Shown here piece after piece: positions 23,070 through 34,900 of a stretch of 64,000 bases of DNA (position 1 is the first letter of the stretch; each line of letters opens with the position of its first letter). The DNA comes from Drosophila miranda. Lineage: Eukaryota; Arthropoda; Insecta; Diptera; Drosophilidae. Position numbers and translations under genes: made by a program. Below the pieces are notes generated by a model. The model did no database searches and was not told the DNA's origin. It worked only from the letters and a program-made list of their open reading frames with translations. The stretch is taken from contig NC_046674.1 in assembly GCF_003369915.1 (NCBI RefSeq), forward strand, positions 16,926,001-16,990,000, written 5' to 3'.

Positions 23070-26000
23070 ATGGATGTGCAACCTGAGGTGCCTGAGGCAC
23101 CGCTTCGCCCATTCAAATTATAAGTACCCTTTCAACGTTCCTCAAAATCAGCGTTTAATGTTTTTTCGTTCTACCGCAGCACGGCGCATCAGGTTGTGAG
23201 CCTCACGGGCATCAGTTTTGAGAGGCGCAATCTAATGGTAAGTACTAAACTTGCATTTATTTACAATATTTAATCAAATAATACGCTTATAGGGCATGGT
23301 GGAGCTGACCATAGTGCCGAACAGCGATAGCTTACGCCTTATTCGACTGAATGCCAAGCAGATGAGGATTTACAGTGTCGTCCTCAACGACGTGTGTCAT
23401 GCCAAGTTCCATTACTTTGACCCCTTTATGAAAATTTGCGCAAGGGATCCCAAAACACGATCGCTCGAGCACTACCGCGAAGCACATTTGAACGCAGCCC
23501 AGCTTACCGATCCGGATATAAACAATGGCGAGCTGTTTATTGAAGTGCCACCTGATGGATTTTCCCTCATTCAAGAGGGACGTGGCCTGCGCATAAGCAT
23601 TGAGTTCTCATTGGAGAACCCCAAGAGCGGCGTGCACTTTGTCATTCCACGTGCGGGCAAGGACGAGGAGAAGCTACTTAACTGCTCACACATGTTCACC
23701 AATTGCTATGAGAACTCCACTCGGTTGTGGTTTCCCTGCGTGGACAGCTTTGCCGATCCCTGCACTTGGAAACTGGAGTTCACGGTGGACAAGAATCTGA
23801 CGGCTGTCTCGTGCGGAGAGCTGATAGAGGTCATAATGACGCCAGATTTGCGCAGGAAAACATTTCATTATACGGTGACAACGCCCGTGTGTGCTCCCAA
23901 CATTGCCTTGGCTGTAGGCCCCTTCGAGATCTATGTCGATCCTCACATGCACGAGGTGACGCACTTCTGCCTGCCCGGAATGCTGCCCCTGCTGAAGAAC
24001 ACGGTGCGCTACTTGCACGAGGCGTTCGAGTTCTTCGAGGAGACCCTCTCCACTCGCTATCCCTTCTCCTGCTACAAACAGGTGTTTGTAGACGAGCTGG
24101 ACACGGACATCAGTGCCTATGCGACGCTGAGCATAGCCTCAGTCAACCTTCTGCACTCCATAGCCATTATTGACCAGACGTACATCAGCCGCACATTCAT
24201 GTCCCGCGCAGTGGCCGAACAGTTCTTCGGCTGCTTCATCACCTCCCACCATTGGTCGGACACCTGGCTGGCGAAGGGAATAGCCGAGTACCTCTGTGGC
24301 CTGTATTCCCGCAAATGCTTTGGCAACAACGAGTACCGCGAGTGGGTGCAAACGGAACTGGCCCGAGTGGTCAAGTATGAGGAAAAGTACGGAGGCATCA
24401 TTCTTGACTGCAGCCAGCCGCCCGCCCCATTGCCCGTGTCGAGCACAAATCCCTCGGCAGCTGCCAGCAAGCAGCAGGAGATTGTTCACTACTTTCCTAT
24501 CAAGAGTCTCCACACGGTGTCGCCCAAGTATGTGGAGGCTATGCGTCGCAAGGCTCATCTTGTCATTCGGATGCTGGAGCACCGCATTGGACAGCAGCTA
24601 CTCATACAGGTGTTCAACAAGCAGCTGGCCTTGGCGACGAATGCTGCCTCGACCAAAATCGGGGCTGGTCTCTGGTCCCAGCTGCTCATCTCCACCAATA
24701 TCTTCATCAAAGCCATCTTCACTGTCACTGGCAAGGACATGTCCGTCTTTATGGATCAGTCGGTGCGCACTGGCGGCCATGCCAAGTTCTCCCTGTCCTC
24801 GGTATTCAATCGCAAGCGAAACACCATCGAGCTGGAGATTCGTCAAGACTTTGTCAATCATCGCGGGGTCAGGAAGTACAACGGTCCGTTGCTGGTTCAA
24901 CTGCAGGAGCTGGATGGAACCTTCAAGCACACGCTGCAGATCGAGAACACTCTAGTCAAGGCGGATATTACCTGTCACTCGAAGAGCAGGCGAAACAAGA
25001 AAAAGAAGATTCCCCTCTCCACGGGCGAAGAGGTGGACATGGATCTCTCTGCCATGGAGTAAGTCTCAGCTAGATTTCCATACAATATGTATGCCTTATG
25101 CTTTGTGTATTTAGCGATTCGCCTGTGCTTTGGATACGCCTTGATCCGGAAATGATTCTGCTGCGGGACCTGATTATCGAGCAACCCGACTTTCAGTGGC
25201 AATACCAGCTGCGCCATGAGCGCGATGTTACGGCTCAGTTCCAGGCCATCCAGGCGCTCCAGCAGTACCCGACAAACGCCACGCGACTTGCCCTCACCGA
25301 CACCATTGAGAGCGATCGCTGCTTCTATAAGGTGCGGGTCCAGGCAGCGCACAGCCTTACCAAAGTTGCAAACCAGATGGTGGCCTCGTGGAGCGGTCCC
25401 CCCGCCATGCTGAATATATTCAGGAAGTTCTTTGGCTCCTTCAGTGCGCCGCACATTATCAAGCTGAACAACTTTTCCAATTTTCAATTGTACTTTCTGC
25501 AAAAGGCGATTCCTGTGGCTATGGCAGGTGAGTATTGAGTTCTTCTTTGATCCTTAACTGATTCGGTTCTCTGGCAGGCCTGCGCACCTCGCATGGCATT
25601 TGTCCGCCAGAAGTGATGCGCTTTCTCTTCGATCTCTTCAAGTACAACGAGAACTCGCGCAATCACTACACGGATGCGTACTACAGAGCTGCTCTGGTGG
25701 AGGCGTTGGGCGAAACGCTGACACCCGTGGTCTCAGTGTCAATGCACGGTACACAGATCACCACCGACAGCCTGTCCACTGATGCCAAGTAAGAATCAAT
25801 GCCACTCTTTAAAGATTCCATATAATTTTTGTATTCTCTTTAGGCTGGTGCTGGATGAGATGACTCGATTGCTGAACATGGAGAAGAGTCTGCCGTCGTA
25901 TAAGTATGTCGTGTCCGTCTCCTGTTTGAAGGTCATTCGAAAGCTGCAAAAGTTTGGACATCTCCCGTCGCTGCCTAACTTCTACCACAGATATGCGGCA

Positions 26001-27002
26001 TACGGTGTCTTTCTTGATCTGCGAATCGCTGCCATGGAATGCCTGGTGGACTTTGTGAAAGTTGATGGACGCAGCGAGGATCTGGACCATTTGATCAACC
26101 TGTTAGAGACTGATCCCGACCCGGCTGCCCGGCATGCTTTGGCACAGCTGCTGATCGATAATCCACCCTTTACCCGTGAGATAAAAAAAAGCGCCTTGGA
26201 CAACCCCAATCTGGTCGAACGCCTTTGGGAGAGAATAAACACCAAGGAGAATGGTAACACCAAACTGCGCTGCGATACCGTCGATCTATACTATGCGCTC
26301 TACGGCAGCAAGCGTCCCAACTGCCTTCAGGCCAGCGAGAATCAGAGCTTCTACAAAGACCTCCTCAAAGACGGTGCAAGCAGCGGACCTAGCTTTAAGA
26401 AGCACAGCGACTCCAAGCAATCCCAAGCGCTGACGGAGATCATTAAAACTGAGTCGCATGAACGGCATAAGCCCGCCATGGTCACCATCAAACGAACGGC
26501 CACAGAAGCGTTTGCGGTGGGCGATCAGATCATCAAGCTAGAGGTGGAGCATAGCGAGGTGGTGACAGTGGTAGACGATCCATCCCATACTCAGGCCTAC
26601 GACAGTGAGACCAAAGTGAAAACCCTGCCAGCAGATGAGGGATCGGTTGACGGTCAAACGAGCAAGCGCATCAAGACGGAGATATACGCCGAGGATGAAA
26701 ATTCGATGACGGTACTCGACATGGCCGAGTCGACACGATACGAGAGCAGCTACGACGAAGGCAAGTTCAAGCCTAGCGATGGCCTCGTCAAGAAAAAAAA
26801 GAAGAAGGACAAGAAGAAGCACAAGCATAAACACAAACACAAGCACAGCAAGGACAAGGAGCGAGAGCGCAAAGACAAGGAAAAAGATAAACGCGATCCA
26901 CAAATTTCCCGCCTGCAGACCAAGGAGACGGCCACTCCGGACACGCTCAGTTCGGCGGACAGCAGCAACAGTAACAGCAATTCGGGATTCGGCCCAAACT
27001 AA
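23070..27002 (+). CDS. Taf2: TFIID subunit TAF2 (TAFII150)
   Basis: TAF2 is a core TFIID subunit that contacts the initiator with TAF1. Exons: 23070-23119, 23183-23237, 23293-25058, 25115-25527, 25578-25788, 25844-27002; 1217 aa (fly TAF2 is about 1221). An M1-aminopeptidase-like fold runs from about residue 20. The zinc-binding HExxH is replaced by AVAEQFF near residue 340, as expected for this catalytically dead family. HEAT-like repeats fill the second half. The C-terminus is a Lys/His tract ([18 protein letters not shown]) and a Ser/Asn-rich tail. Exon 1 ([16 protein letters not shown]) must join [15 protein letters not shown], but no GT donor is usable. The best model is an intron at 23120-23182 with ATAAGT...CAC ends, which restores FKLAHQVV, against FKLVHQVV recalled for D. 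melanogaster. The other introns are GT-AG. Confidence 0.95.
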
Positions 27003-27236
27003 GTGAGGGACCCCGATCCCAAAAATCAGAACCTTGAGTGTAAGAACAACTATTCTTGATCATGTTTGGAGTATCGAAAATAATATGTAATGTAATCGTC
27101 CTCGCGCTCTTTTGTTAGGTTTCCGTATTTTATTTTTTTTATAATTTAACATTGCGCAAGTGCTGAAACATTTTTACAATACTTATAAACTAGACAAGGA
27201 CATTTTAACTAAAAAAAAAACAGGAAGCCGCTTGCC

Positions 27237-30200
27237 TCATTGAGCCTTCTGTGCTGTCTGCGGTCGCGCTTTCGCCTCTGGTGCGGCCGCCTTGGTCTCA
27301 CTGCCCGCCACGGCCGTGTCCTGCTCATCTCTCGGACGTCGCTTCTGTAGGGCGTGGGCATGTGCATGCAGATGGGCTTGTTGTCCCTCGATGGGCTGCA
27401 AATAGGTGACGCTGCCGCCGCCAATGCCCGTTGCCGTCTGCTGCTGTAGATCGCTGGCCGTGGGCGAGGAGATGATCTTCACCGACGGCTCCGAGGGGGC
27501 GGCCAACGAGCGATGATGGTGATGCTGCTGTTGCTGCTGTTGGGTGGCCAACTGGCGCGTGGCCAGTCGCATGAGGTGGGCATAGTCCACTGGAGGGTGA
27601 TTGCGATACTCGGGATGATCCTTGACGTATTGCTCGTATGGGACGGGCACTGGCACTGGCACCGCCTTCACCGGGTATCCGGCATCGACCAGCGCCTGGA
27701 ACTCGGCCTGGGTGAGGGGCTTTCCGTTAGGGGGCGGCAGATTCAGTTGCTTCACTTCGTCCAGCGTCCGCAGCTTCTGGACCGGCGTGCCTGTGGGCGT
27801 AGCGCGGGATGGCGTCACGATTCCAGTGCCCTGCGAAACATAGATGCTGGACTGCGAAGGCGACGGCGAGGGATAGTCGGGCAGGGGAAGAGATGTGGGT
27901 GTCACTCCTAGGGTTCTCTGTGTGTGCTTTATCGGATCCGGCGGACTGGGATAGAAGCTGGACGAAGCCGACTGCGGTGGCGGTGGTCCCTGACTGCGAT
28001 CGTAGTCGGCATAGAGCAGAGCCTTCGAGGGTGCGGCCAGTTTATAGTGCTTGGAGCGAAGGTAGGGCTTTGGGTGGGGGGATGGCTTGGGACCGGCAGT
28101 GGGTGCCGCCTCCTGGTAGTAGTATTGCGAGGGCTGTGGTTGGTTGGCGGTCTGCGTAGGGTACACCACGGGTCCTAGCCTCTTGGGCTCTGAAAGGGGA
28201 GCGGCCTGAGTGGGATAGATGGGCGTGGGCTGCTGGTAGTTGCTGAACTTGAAGAGTGACGGGACGAAGGGCTGGTTGTTAGCGTCCAACAGGGAGTTGG
28301 GGGTACTGGCCAGGTAGGCCTTGGGTTGGCGCAGTGCTGGATGCGAGGTGGGCGGCGGCGGATGCTGTAGAGGCAGCGGGTGGCGAGCCGATGGCTGCTG
28401 GTGGTTATAGGTCGGCTCATTACTGCTGTCGACATAGGCAAGGGCCGGTCCGGGCTTATTGGCAGCCAGCAGTTTCTCAATCTCACTTTCCAGCGAGGAC
28501 TTGGCTAGCGGATGGTTGGGCAGGGTCTTGTAGCTGATCTGCGGTTGGTAGTAGGCAATCTGTGGGGGAAGACCGGAGATTAGTTGCTGCTGATGCGGTT
28601 GTCCCTGATGGTGGATGGGCTTGTGTAGATGACTGCGCTGGGCCTGCTGCTGTTGCTGCTGCTGGGCCACCTCCTCCTCCTCGAATTGCTGGGCCTGTGA
28701 CAAGGGCAGATACTTGGGACCCCCTCGGGACTGGGATTGTGAATAGGCAGGCGACACAAGCTCCTGCTCGGCCACCAAACGATCGCGATAGCCGCCCAAG
28801 CCCAGAGACGGTTCCGCCTGCTGGAGCACCTTGTGGGTGGCCGCTGTGCTGTGGATGGACAATTGCTTGTGCTGCTGTTGTTGCGCCTGCTGCTGGGAAT
28901 GCTGTTGCTGTTGCTGCTGTTGCTGCTGATGCTGCTGTTGCTGCTGATGCTGCTGCTGCTGCTGTTGTTGACGCAGTTGCTCGTGGTAGGCTCTCGCCTG
29001 CAACTCTTCCTCCAGCAGTTTCAGGAACTGCTCCTCGGGTATGACCTGATATGGCTGCTGGGATTGGTGCTGGTGTTGATGCTGTTGGGGATGACCCTGC
29101 TGATGCTGGGGAGCAGGCAATGGTAGTGGTAGCTGGTAGGGACCCACTCCGGGATAGGGACGAGGGCGTTGCTGCAGCTGCGGCTGCGGCTGAATGGAAA
29201 CGGCATAGCGCTGCTCCGCCTCCTGCTCCTGTTCCTCTTCAGCGACCGGTGTGGACGACTTCTTCGGGTTGCTGGCCGCACCCTTGCCTTGACCTGAGGC
29301 CCCCAGGGCCTTGGGCTGGTGATGGCGCATAATATCTTGCAGGTAGACATAATGCTGCACCTACAGTGGCAAGAAGAGAGAGAGATCGAGAGACGTGTAA
29401 TTATGGATTTCAACTGTGGGCTGCTGTGGGTGTGTGAACCACCAACTTTCAGCCAGCGGCGGCCAATGTCAGCAGCTGTTTAATGTGGAGCCCACTGCCA
29501 CCAATAACAACAACAACAGAAACTGCGGTGGCAGCCACATGGCAGGTGCTTCGCAGTCACAGACGTTGTGAGAATGGCGTGGCATCTAAAAAATATGTTT
29601 ATATAACACTTGTGGCAAGAGTTTGGCAACGCCAACAACAACCGCAGCACCATGGCTAAATGCTGCAACAATCTGTGACCAACATAGGACACCAATAATT
29701 ACACTGTGCAAAAAAAGGTTGTCATACATATAACTTTATCTGTGCGAATCATAAACAACTTTTGGATTAAATTTTCCCCAATGAAAAAAACAAGGAGTTA
29801 AGCTTAAAACAGTTCGAATCTTTTGTAAACCTGCTGTACAGTGTTGCTAGCGTGTAATTCACATTATTGTGGCAAATAAAGCCGCACCGCCGGCAATTCA
29901 AGGCGCCACCACCACATTCAAGCCACAGAAAACTCAACTGGCGGAGCAGACCAAAAGTGGGGGTGATTATAACATTATGTCAACTTTCTTCCCACGACCA
30001 CTCAAAGCTGCCGCGCCGCCATTGTTTCGCTGTCGCGAATGATGGAGCAGAAGAAACATAAGAAGAAGAAGAGGAAGAAGAAGAAGCCACAGCAGAAGCA
30101 AAAGAAGTAGACGGAAAGGTGGAAATGGTTGCGGGTGGGAAATGGAAAGGGAATGGAATGGAATTCGTTATTTAACGCGTAATACAAAAAAATACCATAA

Positions 30201-31956
30201 TGTTGCAATTATGCATTTGTTACTGCGTTGCCTGTCGCCATGCCATGTCGTGACTTAGTTCTGCCGATTTCATTTATAATAATCATATTATTATTATTAT
30301 TATATTTGCCAGGCCAGCGCATTTAATTTCTATACATTTTGTAATAGAAACATTGTCTTTGCCTAATTGTAATTGTCTTTGTCTATCGCAATTTGTTCCG
30401 AAAATAAACCTTTGGGCCACTGGGAGATATTGGTCAAGGTTTCTTGGCCTCGGCGAAAGGGAGAATTTGACAATTTATCTGGGGCTTGGGTCTTGGGGAT
30501 TGTGACTGGGGGACTGGGGGACTGCGACAAGCTGTGGCTTGATGTTGAGATGTTTACATCCGGCATTTTGCAAAGAATCGTGTAACTGCAACCGATTCCC
30601 AGTCACGATGCCAGGTCGTCCGATCTCCGATGTCTGATGTCTGATGGCCGCGGGGCCAAGCAGCGACATGATGAAACGCCCCTCGATTTGCACAAAGCAA
30701 ACAAACAAATGAACAGCGAAATCCCTCACAGCCAAAACCCCATCAATCAATCGATTGTGTTCCCCACTCACCTCTTGGCTCTGCTCCAGCAGTTGGGCGG
30801 CATGCGGCCGGGAGTTGGCCGCCGCAAAGTTCCGTAGCTGCGGCTCCTGGTGCCCCTCGTGCTGCTGATGCTGATGCGGGGCAATGGGTCGTATGATGAA
30901 CTGATTCGGCTTCGTGCCGTAAATGGTCTCCTGCCCGTCCTCGGGATCGTCGGCTGCCGCTGGATCCGCACTGCGGTGATTGGGATAGAGGGGCGTCTCC
31001 TTGCTGCTCACCTGGCGCTTGTCCTTAGACGCCTCCGACTCCAGCGGCGTGGAGGCGGCGCTCTTGCTATCGCCGATGCTGCTGGTGCTGTCGCTCTTGG
31101 CGTTGGTTTCCAGTGCCTGGGCGCAGAGGAGGCCTGTGTGGGAGGAGACAGAGGATAGATAGGTGGAACAAGTGTGAATATCATGGGAATATTTAATATT
31201 ATGGTTGATCTTTGACATTTACTGTGTGTTTAATGTGAATGAACGTGTTTTATTGGTGTGGTTATGGATGTCATTAATTCCAAGATTAGACAATAGTTAA
31301 AGATACGAGTGATAATTTAGGTATAGTAGAGCATTAAGCATGTTTCTTTCTATTTATGTGTATCTCACGACAAGATTTATAGCAATCCGTTTATTCTTTA
31401 TTCTATATTTACATTTGTAGAATATTAATTTTGTAATTCTGCAAAGTTACAAGAACTTTCCATGGTTTGTCTTCAATCCTTATAAAAAAAACAGATAGTT
31501 TACTTATAACGGAGGTTCATTTAAAGAATCTAATTCATTTTTTTGTATAAACTTCAAAAATATTTCATTGCGTTGAAGAAATTGAGGGTCCTACACTGTC
31601 AAAAATATATTTCTTGAGCTTTCTTGTACAACTTTCTTCAGGCCGTATAATCATAAGTTTAAAAAAAATTGTATAATTTCGATACAATTTGTACTTTTTA
31701 CAGTAATAAAAAACAAATAATGTATTACGATTTGATAAGAAGTTTTCATCATTAAAAAGAAACTCTAATCCCTGTAGCAGTATGTATGTATATATGTATG
31801 TACATGCCAACATTACTTATAGAATCCTTCAAGAATCTATTTCTATAATGCTCTAATTACAGGCAAGGGATATTTCGACTTCTACACCGATTCGTGGAAA
31901 CGATCAATGGGGTACTCACCCAGCAAAAGTGTTAGGACCCATATTTGAATCCTCAT
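27237..31956 (-). CDS. Secreted Gln/Pro-rich protein of unknown function
   Basis: Exons: 31956-31920, 31133-30772, 29360-27237, giving 840 aa in phase. Exon 1 plus the start of exon 2 encode a clear signal peptide (MRIQIWVLTLLLGLLCAQA), so the protein is secreted. The mature part is low complexity: a Gln/His-rich region (CAG/CAA tracts on the minus strand at 28640-28975), long Pro/Tyr/Ser-rich stretches, and a more ordered segment LNLPPPNGKPLTQAEFQALV near residue 680. After it come PVPVPVPYEQYV and KDHPEYRNHPPVDYAHLMRL. A possible dibasic cleavage site lies in SKDKRQVSSK early in the mature chain. The composition resembles insect extracellular matrix or cuticle-associated proteins, but I see no Rebers-Riddiford motif. 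The stop lies 234 bp from the Taf2 stop, tail to tail. Introns of 786 and 1411 bp separate the exons. Confidence 0.85.
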
Positions 31957-34900
31957 GGTGTTGCAGCACTCCGACACAACTGCCACACCGCCAACAGCAA
32001 CAAAAAAAAAACAACAACAACAAAAAATAACAGGCCCTAGGCAATGCCAAAGAGACTAGTAATTGAATATCTGTATCTGGATCTGTCCGTTGGTTACTTT
32101 CACAGTCACTGGGGATATTTTGTCAGTTGTTGTTTTTCGGTTGTTTCCTTGTCAGGCAGTCAGGGGGTTACGATGGCTGCATCTGCTGCATCTGCATTGA
32201 GCATTGCCGGCTGCAACAAAAAACAAAAATAGAAAAACACGACACAGAGACGGCGATTATTATTTTTTTAGTTATATAATTGAAGATTCGACACAATCCA
32301 ACATTGGCACCGAAACATTGCGAAACCGAAAGCGAAACTGAATTTGAATTTGCATCTGAATTGGAGTCTTGCGAGTAGTCTCAATCCAAAACTCAATTGG
32401 CACTCGTATCCCGTAATCCTTGGATGCGTTTTGCAACAGATTTTCTTTGGCGCGAATTTAGTAACGCTCCAAAGATGACGGATGGATGGATCGATGCTTT
32501 ACCGTGTCTTTCCTGCAAGGAGAGTGAATCGAGTCGAGTCGAGTCGAGTCGGATGGGATTTAATGGATCGCGCGCGCTGCACGTTCAGCAACGAATCTTT
32601 GCCGTTGTGCGGCCAACACTTGTATTTATAAAACCCGTGGCCGAGACTCGTCTTGGCCGAGAGCCGAACCGAGTACTGCGGCCGACCTTTGCGGCTCGTC
32701 GTGCCGGGCCAGGCCAGATCAGCAAGCCAACCAGCCAACCAGCCAGCCAGCCAGCCAGCCAACCATCCAGCACCAACACAAAGAGAAAGGTCTGTCTGCG
32801 GCCGCCACAACATCGTCTGCTGCTCCTCCACTTTGAATCGGAATCCGAAGCCGAGTCCAACTCCTATCCCAACTCCGACTGCGTCTGCGATTCCGTTTTC
32901 AGGGGGCCAATTGAACGTTGACGGCTCTGTCGGTGGCTAACCGCTAGTTAACCGCCCGCCTAATGGCAAGGCTCGGGCATTTGACTGCCGCCTGGAAGCG
33001 CCCCAAAATGCTAACGTGACACTAAATTGCCCGCCCACCCTCTCTGCCACAGAGTATGACTCTGCACACACTCGTACGCCCAGAAGACGACGGCTGCCGG
33101 CCATGGCTATTTGGGCTGGTCGAGGCTAAAGGGCACTTTTGTTTTGGCTTTGGTCTTTCCTTTATCTGTAGCTGTGGCTGTGGCTGTGGCTGTGGCTGTG
33201 GCTTTGGCTTCTAGTCGTATTGCCATTGCAAATTGGGCGCATTACTTTTAACAAGCGTTTTCGATTCGGATGCGAGTATCGATTTGCATTAGCATTGCAT
33301 ATTTAATATGCTTAAGCCCCAGCCCAGTCTTAGATCCAGCCCCTTCGAGCAAGTTCGCTGCTTAAGTCTTTCGTTTGACATTTGCAATTGCCGCACAGTG
33401 TGGCACAGTGTGCCAGAGACATGTGGAAAAGGGATCGATAGCGACCAACAAAAAGGGAAAAAGGAAACAAAATGTATTCCAGCACAAGCAGCAATCTACT
33501 TTCGCTCCCTTCTGAAGGAACATCCTCGAGTATGATGCCGTTTCTAGAGGTGGTCTGGAATTCTCTTTGTTTGTTGGCAGGACTCGTACCACTGTGGTGG
33601 CAGTGTCGGGTGAGGATTGAGAATTAACATTTCAGCGCATGCGTGGGCAGCTACACTTAACCCCTGGCAGAGAGCTGGCAGCATCAATTTCGATCTCCGG
33701 CTGACGGACGGAGTCAAGTCGGTGGCCAATTTGGGCAATTGCCGTGCGAGTTAATTGAGGAGCTTACCTAATGCTAATGCCAGGCCACATCCACATCCAC
33801 ATCCACGTCCATAGATTGGTCTCCTTTTGGGTTTGGGTTTGGGTTCGGTTTTGGTTTTGGTTTGGGTTCGGATCTGCGTTGGTGGTGTCAAAGTTAACAC
33901 GGTAGCTGTGAAATTTGGCGCTGAGGAAATCCGTGGAAATTGGCGATGCTGATGCAAGCTCCCCGGCTGCCATTTCCTCATCCTTAGCAAATTGATTAGG
34001 ACAGTTTGGCTGCAAACTAACCAAATAAATAAGTTTATAATTAAGTGGAAGATTTGCGGCTGCAGCTTTTGTTTTGTTTTGTCTTTTTTTTTGCGCAACA
34101 TTGATCAGAGTTGGTGCAACAACAGCAGCAGCAGAAGCAGCAGCAGCAGCGGTGGCAGCAAGAGAGTTACTTATTATAAATTCTCCTGGTTGCCGCCGCT
34201 GCCACTGATGCTGCTTCTGTTGTTGTTATTTTGTTCACATTGTCATTTAGTTGTCTGCGTGCCGCTTGTGAAATTGTTGCATGGCATGGCAAGTCAACAA
34301 CTTCAGCAGCAGCAGAAACAGCAGACGATGCCATCAGCAGCAGCAGCAGCAGCAGCAACAAATGCAGTGGCAACATCTTCTTTTCTTTTACTACTATTTA
34401 TTATTGTATTAGTTTCTGTTTTTTTTTTTTGCTGTCTTCAGCTGCTTTTAATTTCAAGTGCTTGTTGCTGCTGCTGCTGCTGCTTTTTGTTGAAGTTGCA
34501 ACCAGAAATGCAACAGTTTCCAGTTGACTCCACTTAAATCAATGCTGATCATGACGTGGATGCTGATGATGATGACGACGATGGTGATGCTCTCAAGCTC
34601 CACTGGCAGTTCAGTTCACATTTTGGCATTTGCATTCAGCAATTCTACATCCACATTCACATTCACATCCACATTCGCTGCTGCAATTTTTTCCCTCCGA
34701 CAGTTTTATGCTCCAAATTTTATGTGTATCAATTTATCGACTCGGACAGAGTCAACCTTAACATTTAGTTTATGCTTTTGATATACTCGGGAACTTGCAT
34801 TCGGACTCGCAGTTGACCGAAAACATTTGCTGAGGTCTTAATTGGCAACTCTGTGGATACATTTTGACGTTTTTTTACATGCCTCTACCTCATGTTGGTA

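Noticed and set aside
30040-30110. Lys-rich mini frame (KKHKKKKRKKKK)
   Set aside because: It is an AAG/AAGAAG simple repeat inside the intron of the secreted-protein gene.
32397-32940. Plus-strand frames of 95-174 codons with SQPASQPASQ
   Set aside because: A CAGC tandem repeat keeps the frames open; position fits a promoter region on the other strand.
33992-34537. 181-codon plus-strand frame
   Set aside because: It is built on CAG/CTG repeats (poly-Ser/Gln/Ala/Cys) with no start or splice support.
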